DNA from: Anaerotignum propionicum DSM 1682
Lineage (GTDB): Bacteria > Bacillota > Clostridia > Lachnospirales > Anaerotignaceae
Length of the DNA stretch: 64,000 nt
Reading direction: 5' to 3'
Assembly: GCF_001561955.1 (NCBI RefSeq)
Contig: NZ_CP014223.1
Location: 868,001-932,000 of the forward strand
Shown: piece after piece, positions 43,303 through 52,552 of the stretch
Layout of the letters: each line of letters starts with the position of its first letter
How positions within the stretch are numbered: position 1 is the stretch's first letter
Made by a program: the position numbers and the translations under genes
Notes under the pieces: generated by a model
Told to the model about the DNA's origin: nothing
The model's database searches: none
The model's input: the letters and a program-made list of their open reading frames with translations, nothing else

Positions 43303-44846
43303 CTATTTTTTCAATATGATTTTTGATATTAACTTTATTGTTAAATTTTCTTGTTGATTTGAGGTTACATTTTGTATAAAATATTTTCTCTCGTCCACTG
43401 GCAGCAATGAAGATGCAATCAATAACGCCCTTTGTGTCCAAATGCCAAGATTAAGATATTCTTGTTTGATTTCTCTAATCCATGCTACTGCATCTGAAGT
43501 ATACGCTGCCAAAATAATTTCTCTTTTTACATAGTCATTAGAGCTACCAAACAAATTTATTAGGTTAGAAATGTGATTAAACTTGTTTGTATATGAAAAT
43601 AAATTTAATATTGTTATCTGAAAAAAGTCATTTGATTTTATGATTTCATTTTTTAGTAATCCTAATAACTGTCTACCAACTTCTCTAAGCCCTGCACCGC
43701 TACTATCGGCTATTGAAGCAAAATATAACGCTATATCATTAATTGCTGGTATTAATCTATCAAACTCTTTGACTGTTACACCAAGTGCAGTATCAACACC
43801 CACTTTGCTTAATCTCTTATAAAACCATCTAATTCTCTGATAATCCAAATCACCATCTAAATATTCTAATAATATTTTTTGCAACGTTTCCTCGGAAAAG
43901 AATTCCTTATTAATATCATCAAGATTTACGTAATCTGTATCTCCATATAATCTGTCTAAATGGTTTGATAATACGGTATTCATTTCTTTTTCTAATTCGC
44001 TAATTGGGTTATCGACTAACATATCATCGCAATAAGCTTCAAACTCTTCTTGATTAAAAATTCTAGTTTTATTCCGTTGCATATTCAACTTTAAGCTGTC
44101 TAATATTTTTGCCATTTCATAGATTACAATTCTTGCTTGGACTTCTGAATCGGTAAATATTATTATATCATCAGCATATCTGCAAAATTCATACCCTTTA
44201 CAAATTAATCCCTCATCCAGAGGTATTAAACACATTTCTGCATATATATGTGATGCATGTGGTCCAGTGGGAATGCCCTGAGATGTTGTTTGAGTAGTAT
44301 TTTGAAGCAAATTCTTAATCGCTTTTATTACTTGATTCTCAAATCCACACGCAATAAGTTGATTCTCCAAAGTATGGTGATAAATTCTATTGTAAAAATC
44401 TGCTATATCTATATAAACTGCATGTGAGTACCATGCAATATTTTCTTTGGATGTACTCCAAAAATTATACCATGCTTCTGCCTTATCATATAAATCGCCG
44501 TTTTCATTCGGAGAAAATCTATAGTTAAAAACCATTTTTTTTCAATAGGTATACGTTTCTTTTCTATTTTATCGCCAAATTGATATGTAATTGCAACAAA
44601 CAATATATTATCTATTGGATCAAGTTGCATTGCGACTCTATATGAATATTCATCCTTAGGAATTATAAATCGTCTATATGGTTGCCATTTATAAGCTCCA
44701 ATATCAAGATTACATAACTCTCTTACTAGTGCTTCTTCATCTTCAAATAAAATATTATATTCTTTTAGAACAGGAAACAAATCAGTATCTCTCTTGTGCT
44801 TTATATGATTAATTGCCCATTTTATTGAAATAGCATCCAATTTCAT
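43303..44846 (-). CDS. Defence-type reverse transcriptase (frameshifted as given)
   Basis: Two overlapping frames, 44846-44409 and 44535-43303, join to one ~513-residue protein if the A8 run (plus strand T8, 44535-44542) had nine bases, giving KRIPIEKKMVFNYRFSPNEN. Motifs: VYIDIADFYNRIYHHTLENQ (motif A), TSQGIPTGPHASHIYAEM (motif B), FCRYADDIIIFTDS (YADD catalytic motif). The C-terminal ~250 residues are helical, HEAT-like (NDYVKREIILAAYTSDAVAW). Neither a maturase/intron domain nor integrase is present, so it fits the unknown-group/DRT and Abi reverse transcriptases that act in phage defence. ATG 44846 follows GGGGAGGTT. No retron-type RNA was recognised beside it. Confidence 0.8.
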
Positions 44847-44997
44847 ATATTAACCTCCCCACCAACATATACAATTTATCGTCAAAAATAAGCAAAGTTT
44901 TAATTTATTATATCAAGAAATGCTATGTAGGTATACCCCTCACTGTAAAATATTAGGAAGAACAATTAAAATAGATATCCATTTCTCAATTTATTCT

Positions 44998-45053
44998 AAT
45001 AAAAGCAAAAACCCGAACGACTCACCTATAAAGTGAATGTTCGGGTTATGTGC
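44998..45053 (-). repeat. Terminator-like direct repeat, copy B
   Basis: Hairpin ACCCGAACGACTCAC...GTGAATGTTCGGGT followed on the minus strand by TTTTTGCTTTTATT. It serves as the terminator of tRNA-Leu. Same orientation as copy A at 43250-43302, with the reverse transcriptase gene lying between the two. Confidence 0.75.
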
Positions 45054-45059
45054 GTTAAG

Positions 45060-45143
45060 TGCGGATGGTGGGACTCGAACCCACACGATATCACTACCGC
45101 CAGATTTTGAGTCTGGTGCGTCTGCCAGTTCCGCCACATCCGC
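45060..45143 (-). tRNA. tRNA-Leu (CAA)
   Basis: The 84-base cloverleaf has acceptor GCGGATG/CATCCGC with discriminator A, anticodon stem CCAGA/TCTGG with loop CTCAAAA (anticodon CAA at 45109-45107), a long class II variable arm (GCGGTAGTGATATCGTG) and T arm GTGGG-TTCGAGT-CCCAC. CCA is not encoded. It reads UUG codons. Confidence 0.96.
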
Positions 45144-45216
45144 AAGTAAAACTGCTTGCTTATATTATCATAAAAAAATATATAATGCAAGCAGTTTTTT
45201 AATTTTTTTGTAAAAT

Positions 45217-45738
45217 TTACATTTTTTCCGGTTCTGGATATGTTTCACCAAAGGTATCAACGCTTACTTTTACCATAACCTGATCCTCAACGGGGCGGTC
45301 ACCACGGCTGGTAGGAGCGGTTGCAATGGTATCCACCACATTCTGTCCATCTATTACTTTGCCGAAAGCGGCATACTGTCCATCCAAATGGGGGGATTTT
45401 TCATGCATGATAAAGAACTGAGAGCCTGCACTGTTGGGATTCATTGCGCGAGCCATGGAAAGCACACCTTTATCGTGCTTCAAGTCATTTTTCACGCCAT
45501 TCATGGAAAATTCACCACGAATCTGATATCCGGGTCCGCCCATACCTGTGCCATCGGGGCATCCGCCCTGAATCATAAAGCCATTAATGACGCGATGGAA
45601 AATCAGGCCGTTATAATAGCCTTTATTCACCAAGGAAATAAAATTATTTACCGTATTGGGAGCGATTTCAGGATACAGCTCTGCTTTGATTACATTGCCG
45701 TTTTGCATTTCAAACGTTATAACAGGATTTTTTGCCAT
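45217..45738 (-). CDS. ppiB: Cyclophilin-type peptidyl-prolyl isomerase
   Basis: A 173-residue single-domain cyclophilin with no signal peptide, so cytoplasmic. Motifs: FHRVINGFMIQGGCPDGTGMGGPGY (in pieces, the FxRVxxxFMxQxG active-site motif), SMARAMNPNSAGSQFFI, HLDGQYAAFGKV. It catalyses proline cis-trans isomerisation in protein folding. Stands alone between tRNA-Leu and the phosphoesterase gene. Confidence 0.95.
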   Translation of the reverse strand: MAKNPVITFEMQNGNVIKAELYPEIAPNTVNNFISLVNKGYYNGLIFHRVINGFMIQGGCPDGTGMGGPGYQIRGEFSMNGVKNDLKHDKGVLSMARAMNPNSAGSQFFIMHEKSPHLDGQYAAFGKVIDGQNVVDTIATAPTSRGDRPVEDQVMVKVSVDTFGETYPEPEKM

Positions 45739-45885
45739 GAGTATCTTCCTTTCATGATCAGCATTTTATTTTAATTTGCCCATTGCAAACCGAGGCATAC
45801 AGAAAAAAGCAAAAGAATGCCAAGGTTTGGTAAGGGGATAGCTTGGCTCATTATAGCATAATGCCTATGCGGACGCAAATATTCC

Positions 45886-46722
45886 TTAAATATTTTCAAA
45901 TCTTAAAGTGACCATCACCAGCTCAGGGCGGTTAAAAATGCGGAAAGGAAAGGTGCTGTTGCCTAAACCGCGGCTGACAATCATTGCAGTATCCTTTTTC
46001 TCATAAACGCCAGAAGTATAGGTGGGGAAAAAGCCTTGATTCGGAGCAAAAATGCCGCCAAGAAAGGGCAGTCTAATTTGTCCCCCATGGGCATGGCCTG
46101 TAAAAGCTAAATTTATCCCACTCTCCACATAGGTCTCAAATAGTTCGGGACGATGAGAAAGAAGAATTTGAAAAACATCTTCATGGGACCCTTTTATTAG
46201 GGTGGAAAGTACGGCTTGGTAATAAGGGTTCACCCGTTTGTCCGCAAGGCCAATGAGGGCAATGGTGTCTCCGTTTTTTTGTAGAATGGTTTTTCCGTTT
46301 TCCAAAACAGTAACACCTGATTCTGTTAATTGCTCAGAAAGCTCCTCAAAATAGCCTGATTGGTGTTCATGATTGCCACTGACATAATAAACGGGGGCAA
46401 TATTCACTGCACCCTCAACGAAAGTCATAGCTGTGTCCAGATTGGTGCGATTACGGTCAATTAAATCACCGGTGATAACGATAATATCTGGTGCTGCATT
46501 TCTAATTTTTTCAAGTATTTTTTCTTGGTTTTGACCAAAACTCTTATTTTGCAAATCAGAAACCTGTAAAATTTTATAGCCATCAAACCCCTTGGGGACC
46601 TCTTTCGAATATGTGGTTTCTGTCAGTGTAAGCCCATTATTTTGCCAATATAAAAAGCCTGCGAGACAGACCAAGGAGCAAATTGCTTTGTTCTTAAAAA
46701 ATTTCAAATAGTTCACCGCCAT
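45886..46722 (-). CDS. Membrane-anchored metallophosphoesterase
   Basis: A 278-residue calcineurin-like phosphoesterase of the YkuE/YaeI type with an N-terminal hydrophobic anchor (residues ~12-28). Motifs: ILQVSDLQNKSFG, VITGDLIDRN, VSGNHEHQSG, LLSHRPELFE, LAFTGHAHGGQIRLP. The first motif is DxQ in place of the usual DxH, so one metal ligand differs. Relatives act on lipid A precursors or unknown phosphoesters; the substrate here is not predictable. Confidence 0.87.
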   Translation of the reverse strand: MAVNYLKFFKNKAICSLVCLAGFLYWQNNGLTLTETTYSKEVPKGFDGYKILQVSDLQNKSFGQNQEKILEKIRNAAPDIIVITGDLIDRNRTNLDTAMTFVEGAVNIAPVYYVSGNHEHQSGYFEELSEQLTESGVTVLENGKTILQKNGDTIALIGLADKRVNPYYQAVLSTLIKGSHEDVFQILLSHRPELFETYVESGINLAFTGHAHGGQIRLPFLGGIFAPNQGFFPTYTSGVYEKKDTAMIVSRGLGNSTFPFRIFNRPELVMVTLRFENI

Positions 46723-47027
46723 TTTTATTCATTTCTTTTCATTATAAAGAGGTTTTCGTTGGAAAACAAGAGCGCGTCTCTAGGAAGTATATAATTGACA
46801 GAAAGTTCATTCTAACTTTACTTACCTTAGGTGTCTAAGTAGACTTATCCCAATTGATGACTTGTTTTATTCGTGGTATACTGAGTAAATGGAATTAAAC
46901 GATAAAATTTGACTGTGCATTTCTACATTATCTTTCCGTTGGTGTGAAGCGGTTATAATATTATAGTTTTAGAGCTGGAGTATAAAAATTTTGATAATTT
47001 GTATAATTTGCAAAAAGGAGGGGTGGC
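46723..47027. other. Intergenic region between divergent phosphoesterase and dinB
   Basis: About 300 AT-rich bases that must contain both promoters. I see no LexA box (GAAC-N4-GTTC) of perfect form and no other structure. Confidence 0.35.
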
Positions 47028-48263
47028 ATGAGAACAATTTTTCATATTGACGTCAATAGTGCGTTTTTAAGTTGGAGTGCGGTAAAAATGTTAAAAGAGG
47101 GCAGTATGTTAGATTTGCGTACCGTTCCCTCAGCTGTTGCGGGAGATAGTGAAAGCCGCAGAGGCATAATACTTGCAAAAAGCACCCCTGCCAAAAAATA
47201 TGGCATTTCCACAGGGGAACCAAAGGGCTTTGCTTTGCAAAAATGCCCGGAATTAATTTGTGTTCCTCCTGACTTTTCTTTGTATACCAGAAATTCGGAA
47301 GAAATGTTTCGCATCCTTTCTCAATACTCCGACCGTGTAGAACCCTTTAGTATTGATGAAGGTTTTCTTGACTATACGGGAATGGAATACCTTTTTGGTA
47401 CACCCTTGGAGGGGGCTGAAAAAATAAAAGAGCATATTAAAAAAGAATTGGGTTTTACTGTAAATATTGGCATTAGTGTAAACAAGCTTTTGGCAAAAAT
47501 GGCTGGAGAATTGGAGAAGCCGGATAAAATCATCACGCTCTTTCCTGAAGAGTTGGAAAAAAAGCTATGGCCTTTGCCTGTGGAAGAAATGTTTATGGTG
47601 GGCAGAAGAATTGGTCCACGACTGAGGAAGATGGGCATCCGAACCATTGGGGAATTGGCAAAGTATCCTGCTGCTCTTTTGGAAAAGGAGTTCAAAAGCT
47701 ATGGCAGAATGCTGAATGCTTATGCCAATGGGATAGATGATACTTCGGTTGCTCATGTGGAAACAGTGCAGGAGGTGAAAAGTGTTGGGAACAGCACCAC
47801 CATCCCTTATGATGTGGAGGAGCGGGAAGAGGCTTACAAAATACTTCTTTCCTTGTCGGAAACGGTTTCTATGCGATTGCGAGAGGGTAGGTTTTGTGCA
47901 AGAGAAATTGGCGTGGTAATTAAAACCACTGATTTTCAAGTGTACTCCCATCAAACAAAGCTGTTGAATGCCATTGATTGTACCAATGCGGTTTATGAAA
48001 CAGCTAAAAAGGTTTTTGATGAAGCATGGAAGAAGGAACCCATCCGCCATCTAGGGATTCGTGCAGCACATTTATGCAGTGACGAGTGCATTCAGCTTTC
48101 CATTTTGGATGAGGACTGGAGCAAGGAGAAGCAGGCGGATGCCGCCATGGATATTCTTCGTGGGAAGTACGGACGAGAAACGGTGGTTAGATCTACTTTT
48201 ATTGGCGGCATTGAGCCTGCCTACGGTGGGGGAAGCTTAAAGATAAATCATCTAAAGAAATGA
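47028..48263 (+). CDS. dinB: DNA polymerase IV (Y family)
   Basis: A 411-residue translesion polymerase: FHIDVNSAFLSWSAVKML at the N-terminus (Asp of catalytic motif I), YSDRVEPFSIDEGFLDYTG with the catalytic SIDE, NIGISVNKLLAKMAGELEKP, helix-hairpin-helix MVGRRIGPRLRKMGIRTIGE, and the little-finger domain at the C-terminus. There is no clear beta-clamp motif at the very end. ATG 47028 follows AGGAGGGG. It stands alone. Confidence 0.95.
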   Translation: MRTIFHIDVNSAFLSWSAVKMLKEGSMLDLRTVPSAVAGDSESRRGIILAKSTPAKKYGISTGEPKGFALQKCPELICVPPDFSLYTRNSEEMFRILSQYSDRVEPFSIDEGFLDYTGMEYLFGTPLEGAEKIKEHIKKELGFTVNIGISVNKLLAKMAGELEKPDKIITLFPEELEKKLWPLPVEEMFMVGRRIGPRLRKMGIRTIGELAKYPAALLEKEFKSYGRMLNAYANGIDDTSVAHVETVQEVKSVGNSTTIPYDVEEREEAYKILLSLSETVSMRLREGRFCAREIGVVIKTTDFQVYSHQTKLLNAIDCTNAVYETAKKVFDEAWKKEPIRHLGIRAAHLCSDECIQLSILDEDWSKEKQADAAMDILRGKYGRETVVRSTFIGGIEPAYGGGSLKINHLKK

Positions 48264-48647
48264 TCTTGGCACTTAAAAGGGATGTTAAATTACTTCATTA
48301 TAAATTTCTTCATATCTCATGAAGCATCGTGTAGTGTCAAATGGTGCGTGCACAACGGGTAAGTTAGAATTTAGTCTGTTCCGAATAAGAAAGGAAGTGG
48401 CCTTTCCTCTGTTTCTTTGGGTGTTCTGAATTTTCTTCCCAAAAAGGCTGATATGAAGGGATATTCGGGTGAATTATGAAGATAACATTAGAGCATATAA
48501 AAAGATAAAGAAAAGTATTTAGATTGATTATTATTTTTGGCGGTTTTTTTGTTTAAATATTAAGACGAAGTTTTTCAATAGGATTGGCATCTATAACAAG
48601 TCAAATACATGGGAAACATGTAGAAGATGAAATAAGGAGGAACAATT
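48264..48647. other. Gene-free stretch after dinB
   Basis: About 380 AT-rich bases; no supported ORF, RNA motif or strong hairpin recognised. A promoter for the following small gene should be near 48560-48620. Confidence 0.35.
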
Positions 48648-48953
48648 ATGACGGATATAGAAAAAATTTTTTCTGAGGAATGGATGAAAAAGGCAGAGCA
48701 GGCAAAGGGATTGGAAGGTTATAATTCTGCAAAGCTTATAAAGGAAATTCAGCAGTATGGAGGTGTTTCCGTAGCTCGCAGAGCTTTAAGCAGAAATGGT
48801 TGTTCGGATAATTTTGAAATCCTCAAGAAAAGTAAGTGGTTAGATCTATCAATGGAAGCTTTGATTGTGAAGGGTGAATATGGATCGCTGTTTGAAGATG
48901 ATGAGGTGAATCAGTGTTTCGCATTGCTTTGTGAATGTGATTATTTTGGTTAA
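48648..48953 (+). CDS. Hypothetical 101-residue protein
   Basis: An acidic, mostly helical protein with a good AAGGAGG site. Features such as YNSAKLIKEIQQYGGVSVARRAL and NFEILKKSKWLDLSMEALIV resemble a small family of unknown Clostridia proteins (helical, DUF-type). It ends 11 bases before the NUDIX gene, so they are likely cotranscribed. No function can be assigned. Confidence 0.7.
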   Translation: MTDIEKIFSEEWMKKAEQAKGLEGYNSAKLIKEIQQYGGVSVARRALSRNGCSDNFEILKKSKWLDLSMEALIVKGEYGSLFEDDEVNQCFALLCECDYFG

Positions 48954-48964
48954 GAGGTGGCAGA

Positions 48965-49360
48965 ATGACAGAGGTTGTGGCGGCACTGCTGTGCAGAGAA
49001 AACCGGTTTTTGATTTGTCAACGTCCCCCTCATAAAAAAAGGGGACTTCTTTGGGAATTTGTGGGGGGCAAACTGGAAGCCGGAGAGAGTCAGGCAGAAG
49101 CACTTATACGGGAGTGTCGTGAGGAATTGGGCATAGAAATAAAGGTAGGAAAAAAATATATGGAATTAACCCATATATATCCAGATATCACCATAAATTT
49201 GATTTTGTTTCAAGGTGAAATTATTCAAGGTGAGCCTCAATTACTGGAGCACAAGGATTTTCGGTGGATTACAGTAGAAGAGATTCCTGAATACACCTTT
49301 TGCCCTGCGGATAAAGAAATATTATCCCGTTTGATGGAATTTGGATTGCAGGGAAGCTGA
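48965..49360 (+). CDS. NUDIX hydrolase, MutT-like
   Basis: A 131-residue protein with the complete NUDIX box (GGKLEAGESQAEALIRECRE then ELGIEI). The start VVAALLCRENRFLICQRPPH and length match MutT/8-oxo-dGTP diphosphatase or CTP pyrophosphohydrolase (NudG-like). It probably cleans oxidised or non-canonical nucleotides. Confidence 0.9.
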   Translation: MTEVVAALLCRENRFLICQRPPHKKRGLLWEFVGGKLEAGESQAEALIRECREELGIEIKVGKKYMELTHIYPDITINLILFQGEIIQGEPQLLEHKDFRWITVEEIPEYTFCPADKEILSRLMEFGLQGS

Positions 49361-49559
49361 GGAAGACGCAGCCCAATATTTTGGATACTTAATCCGATAG
49401 ACTTCATCATCATTTATATTGCTACATTTAAACAATGTTTCTTGTATGAAAAATTAAAGAAATATTATTAAATAATTTGCCGCATTTTAAGCTCTGTTCT
49501 TGTATTTTATGGTATAATTTCTTATAATGAAATTATTATAAATACAAAGGACTGAGAAC

Positions 49560-49850
49560 ATGATTGTTTTAATTGCAAAAAGCGTTGTGGCAGAGAAAAA
49601 TCAGGCTGCTTTTTTACAGCTTGCGAAAAAAATGGTGGAGGAAACAAGAAAGGAACCCGGATGTATTTTTTACGATTTGGTTCGGGATACCAATGAAGCA
49701 GAAGTATTTTATTTCGTGGAAAAATATGTTGACCAAGCTGCGGTAGATGCCCACACCGGTTCTGATTATTTTAAAGCCTATGTACCTCAATTGCAGCCTT
49801 TGCGGAAAGATTCCCATTTGAGCCGCTGCGAAATTGTATCATTTGAGTGA
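49560..49850 (+). CDS. Antibiotic biosynthesis monooxygenase-domain protein
   Basis: A 96-residue ABM-fold (dimeric alpha-beta barrel) protein: VLIAKSVVAEKNQAAFLQLA, KEPGCIFYDLVRDTNEAEVF, HTGSDYFKAYVPQL. Members include YgiN-like quinol monooxygenases, but most small ones have unknown roles. ATG 49560 has only a weak site (AAAGGACTGAG). Single-gene unit followed closely by the DUF402 gene. Confidence 0.85.
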   Translation: MIVLIAKSVVAEKNQAAFLQLAKKMVEETRKEPGCIFYDLVRDTNEAEVFYFVEKYVDQAAVDAHTGSDYFKAYVPQLQPLRKDSHLSRCEIVSFE

Positions 49851-49879
49851 GCTTTTTTATATAAGGGATAGGTGAGAAC

Positions 49880-50356
49880 TTGAATGAAATAAAGCTCTAT
49901 CGAAAACGGTTTATTCCAAATGAAACAATTTTTCTAAAAGATGATATCATTCTTCATCGTGATGAGGATGTCATTATTACAAAGTGGTTTGTTTTTCGGC
50001 CAAAGGAGGACTTTGACCACGGCATATCCTGCTATTATATAAAGCAAGGCTTTAAAGTTAGTAAATTCTTAAATGAAAAAAATGAGTTGGTTTATTACTA
50101 TTGTGATATTATCGATACTGAATATAAAAAGGAACAAAATTCCTATATTTTTAGCGATTTATTGGCGGATGTAATTATTTATGAAAATGGGTTTGTAAAG
50201 GTGGTTGATTTGGCAGAGCTTGCAGATTGTTTGGAAAGTGGTATTATTTCTGAAAAAATTGTCAAGGATGCCTTAAGACGGCTGGATTCCCTTTTACAAA
50301 TTATATACACCAATGGCTTTACCAAGTTGAGTCGGTTATTGGAAATTGAGGAGTAG
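49880..50356 (+). CDS. DUF402 family protein
   Basis: A 158-residue protein of the DUF402/YgaC type: RKRFIPNETIFLKDDIILHR, TKWFVFRPKEDFDHGISCYY, YYCDIIDTEYKKEQNSYIFS, then the acidic DLLADVIIYENG. Some members are nucleoside phosphatases. The start is TTG 49880 after AGGTGAG. It is encoded directly ahead of radC. Confidence 0.8.
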   Translation: MNEIKLYRKRFIPNETIFLKDDIILHRDEDVIITKWFVFRPKEDFDHGISCYYIKQGFKVSKFLNEKNELVYYYCDIIDTEYKKEQNSYIFSDLLADVIIYENGFVKVVDLAELADCLESGIISEKIVKDALRRLDSLLQIIYTNGFTKLSRLLEIEE

Positions 50357-50359
50357 CTT

Positions 50360-51064
50360 ATGGCAGCGGGTATCCACAGTGGGCATCGGGAACGAATGAG
50401 ACAGCGGTTTTTACAAGAGGGTGGTGAAGGTTTTCATGACCATGAGCTTTTGGAAATGCTCCTTTATTATGCTGTACCCAGGGGAGATACCAATCCCCTA
50501 GCTCATAAAATGGTAAAGGAATTTGGTTCCTTGCCAACCCTAATGGAAGCTGAGTCTATGGATATTTCTCGTCTTTGCGGTGTGGGAATAAACACGGCGA
50601 TATTGATTTCTTTGCAAAAAGAAATCAGCAAGCGGTGCATACAAGCCCGATGGCGTGATAGACCTACGCTGAATTCCTTGGGTCTTGCCATTGAATATTG
50701 CAAATCTTTGATGGCATATAAAAACCGAGAATTTTTTTATGCAGTATGCTTGGACAATAAGCGGCGGGTGATTAATACAGTGCAGATTGCCGAGGGTACA
50801 GTAAACTCAGCGGCGATACACCCCAGAGTTGTCATGGAGGCAGCATTAAAATTGCAGGCTTCAGCGGTAATTTTCACCCACAATCATCCTGGAGGCAATT
50901 GTAAGCCAACCTTTGATGATATTGAGACAACTGCAAAGCTGGCGAAGCTCTTGTTTGCAATAGAAGTTCAGTTAATTGACCATATTATTATTGCAGATGG
51001 TATGACATTTAGTTTTTTGGAGAATAAATTATTAAATAAAGAAGTAATGGAGGAACAATTATGA
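50360..51064 (+). CDS. radC: RadC-family JAB-domain protein
   Basis: A 234-residue RadC/YkfG protein. N-terminal helix-hairpin-helix-like region (ELLEMLLYYAVPRGDTNPLA, LCGVGINTAILISL) and C-terminal JAB/MPN metalloprotease-like domain with the zinc motif FTHNHPGGNCKPTFDDIETT. Despite its name, a role in recombination repair is unproven. Starts 3 bases after DUF402 and overlaps the pspC-like gene by 4 bases. Confidence 0.93.
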   Translation: MAAGIHSGHRERMRQRFLQEGGEGFHDHELLEMLLYYAVPRGDTNPLAHKMVKEFGSLPTLMEAESMDISRLCGVGINTAILISLQKEISKRCIQARWRDRPTLNSLGLAIEYCKSLMAYKNREFFYAVCLDNKRRVINTVQIAEGTVNSAAIHPRVVMEAALKLQASAVIFTHNHPGGNCKPTFDDIETTAKLAKLLFAIEVQLIDHIIIADGMTFSFLENKLLNKEVMEEQL

Positions 51065-51285
51065 CAAAAAGATTATATCGTTCTAGTACAAATGTAAAAA
51101 TTTCAGGTGTGTGTGGCGGCATTGGTGAGTATTTTGATGTTGACCCTACGTTAATTCGTTTGCTTTGGATTTTGGTAAGCTTATTTACAGGTGTTTTTTT
51201 GGGTGTTTTGGCGTATGTGATTTGTGTATGTGTTGTTCCGGTTGATACAGGGTATATTGACGGCGAGTACAAAGAAAAGCAATAA
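51061..51285 (+). CDS. PspC domain membrane protein
   Basis: A 74-residue protein comprising one PspC domain: KRLYRSSTNVKISGVCGGIG, EYFDVDPTLIRLLWILVSLF, then a hydrophobic segment (TGVFLGVLAYVICVCVV). PspC domain proteins sit in the membrane and take part in phage-shock/envelope stress control. Overlaps radC by 4 bases. Confidence 0.93.
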   Translation: MTKRLYRSSTNVKISGVCGGIGEYFDVDPTLIRLLWILVSLFTGVFLGVLAYVICVCVVPVDTGYIDGEYKEKQ

Positions 51286-51303
51286 ATGCGAAAGAAATGG
51301 GAT

Positions 51304-51346
51304 AAAGGGTGGCACTGGGAAGCTTCCGCAGGCCATCTTTTTCATT
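51304..51346 (+). terminator. Terminator between pspC and trpS
   Basis: AAAGGGTGGC pairs (two G-U) with GCCATCTTTT around an inner stem GGAAGCTTCC. A T run follows. Confidence 0.7.
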
Positions 51347-51371
51347 GTGATATGTGAGAGGAGAACGAAAC

Positions 51372-52376
51372 ATGGCAGAGGATAAAAAAAGGATTTTCAG
51401 TGGAATGCAGCCCTCGGGTTTAATTACTTTGGGTAATTATTTGGGCGCACTGAATAACTGGACAAAGCTTCAGGATGACTATGATTGTTTGTACTGTATT
51501 GTAGACATGCATGCAATTACTGTGCGTCAGGATCCTGCAAAGCTTCGTAAGCAGGCAAGGGATTTATTAACACAATACCTTGCCGTTGGTCTAGATCCTG
51601 AAAAAAATATTATTTATTATCAGTCTCATGTGCCTCAGCATGCTGAATTGGGTTGGATTTTGAATTGCTATACTTATATGGGAGAACTGAACAGAATGAC
51701 CCAGTTTAAGGATAAGTCTGCGAAGCATTCAGACAATATCAATGCTGGATTATATACTTATCCTGTTTTGATGGCGGCAGATATTTTGTTATATCAGACG
51801 GATTTGGTGCCTGTTGGTGAGGATCAGCGTCAGCATCTGGAAATCACCAGAGACATTGCGGCACGTTTTAACGGTGTTTATAGTGATACTTTTAAAATTC
51901 CCGAGGCGTATATCGGTAAGGTTGGGGCAAGAATTATGGCACTGCAAGAACCTACCAAGAAAATGTCTAAGTCTGATGAAAATAAAAACAATACTATTGC
52001 ATTGATGGATGAGCCGTCAGTTATTTTGAATAAATTTAAACGTGCAATGACAGACTCTGACAATCAAGTGCGCTTTGGAGAAGATAAGCCGGGCATTTCC
52101 AACCTTTTGGGAATTTACTGCGCTGTAACAGGGGTTTCCCCTGAAGAGGCAGAAAGAGAGTTTGCCAATACCGGCTATGGTAACTTTAAAGTGGCTGTGG
52201 GCGAAGCGGTTGTAGCCAAATTGGAGCCAATTCAACAGCGTGTAAAAGAATTGGAAGCAAATAAGGATTATTTGGATAGCGTGATTAAAAACGGTGCGGA
52301 AAAAGCAGGAAGGATTGCCGAGAAGACTTTGTCTAAAGTACAGAAAAAGGTTGGCTTTCCAACAAAAATCCGTTAA
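51372..52376 (+). CDS. trpS: Tryptophanyl-tRNA synthetase
   Basis: A 334-residue class I synthetase: IFSGMQPSGLITLGNYLGAL (HIGH-like region), DMHAITVRQDP, DLVPVGEDQRQHLEITRDIA, and KKMSKSDENKNNTI (KMSKS). ATG 51372 follows GAGAGGAG. No T-box precedes it, since the hairpin ahead is a plain terminator. Confidence 0.97.
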   Translation: MAEDKKRIFSGMQPSGLITLGNYLGALNNWTKLQDDYDCLYCIVDMHAITVRQDPAKLRKQARDLLTQYLAVGLDPEKNIIYYQSHVPQHAELGWILNCYTYMGELNRMTQFKDKSAKHSDNINAGLYTYPVLMAADILLYQTDLVPVGEDQRQHLEITRDIAARFNGVYSDTFKIPEAYIGKVGARIMALQEPTKKMSKSDENKNNTIALMDEPSVILNKFKRAMTDSDNQVRFGEDKPGISNLLGIYCAVTGVSPEEAEREFANTGYGNFKVAVGEAVVAKLEPIQQRVKELEANKDYLDSVIKNGAEKAGRIAEKTLSKVQKKVGFPTKIR

Positions 52377-52552
52377 TCGTTTTAAGGAAACAGCCATTGC
52401 AAGACTTGTTTCTAGTAAAAAATAGTTTGTTAACTGAGAAAATGAGCTTCCAAACTCGGTAATATTAACCGATTATTTAATTCATGTTCATATTTTGTTC
52501 AAAAGGATGCGCTATACTCATATCATAAAATAAATGAACGGAGGAATATGAT

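Noticed and set aside
51304-51346. T-box-like AGGGTGGCA before trpS
   Set aside because: The downstream ACCGCGG part and stem I are missing; the bases form a simple terminator hairpin.
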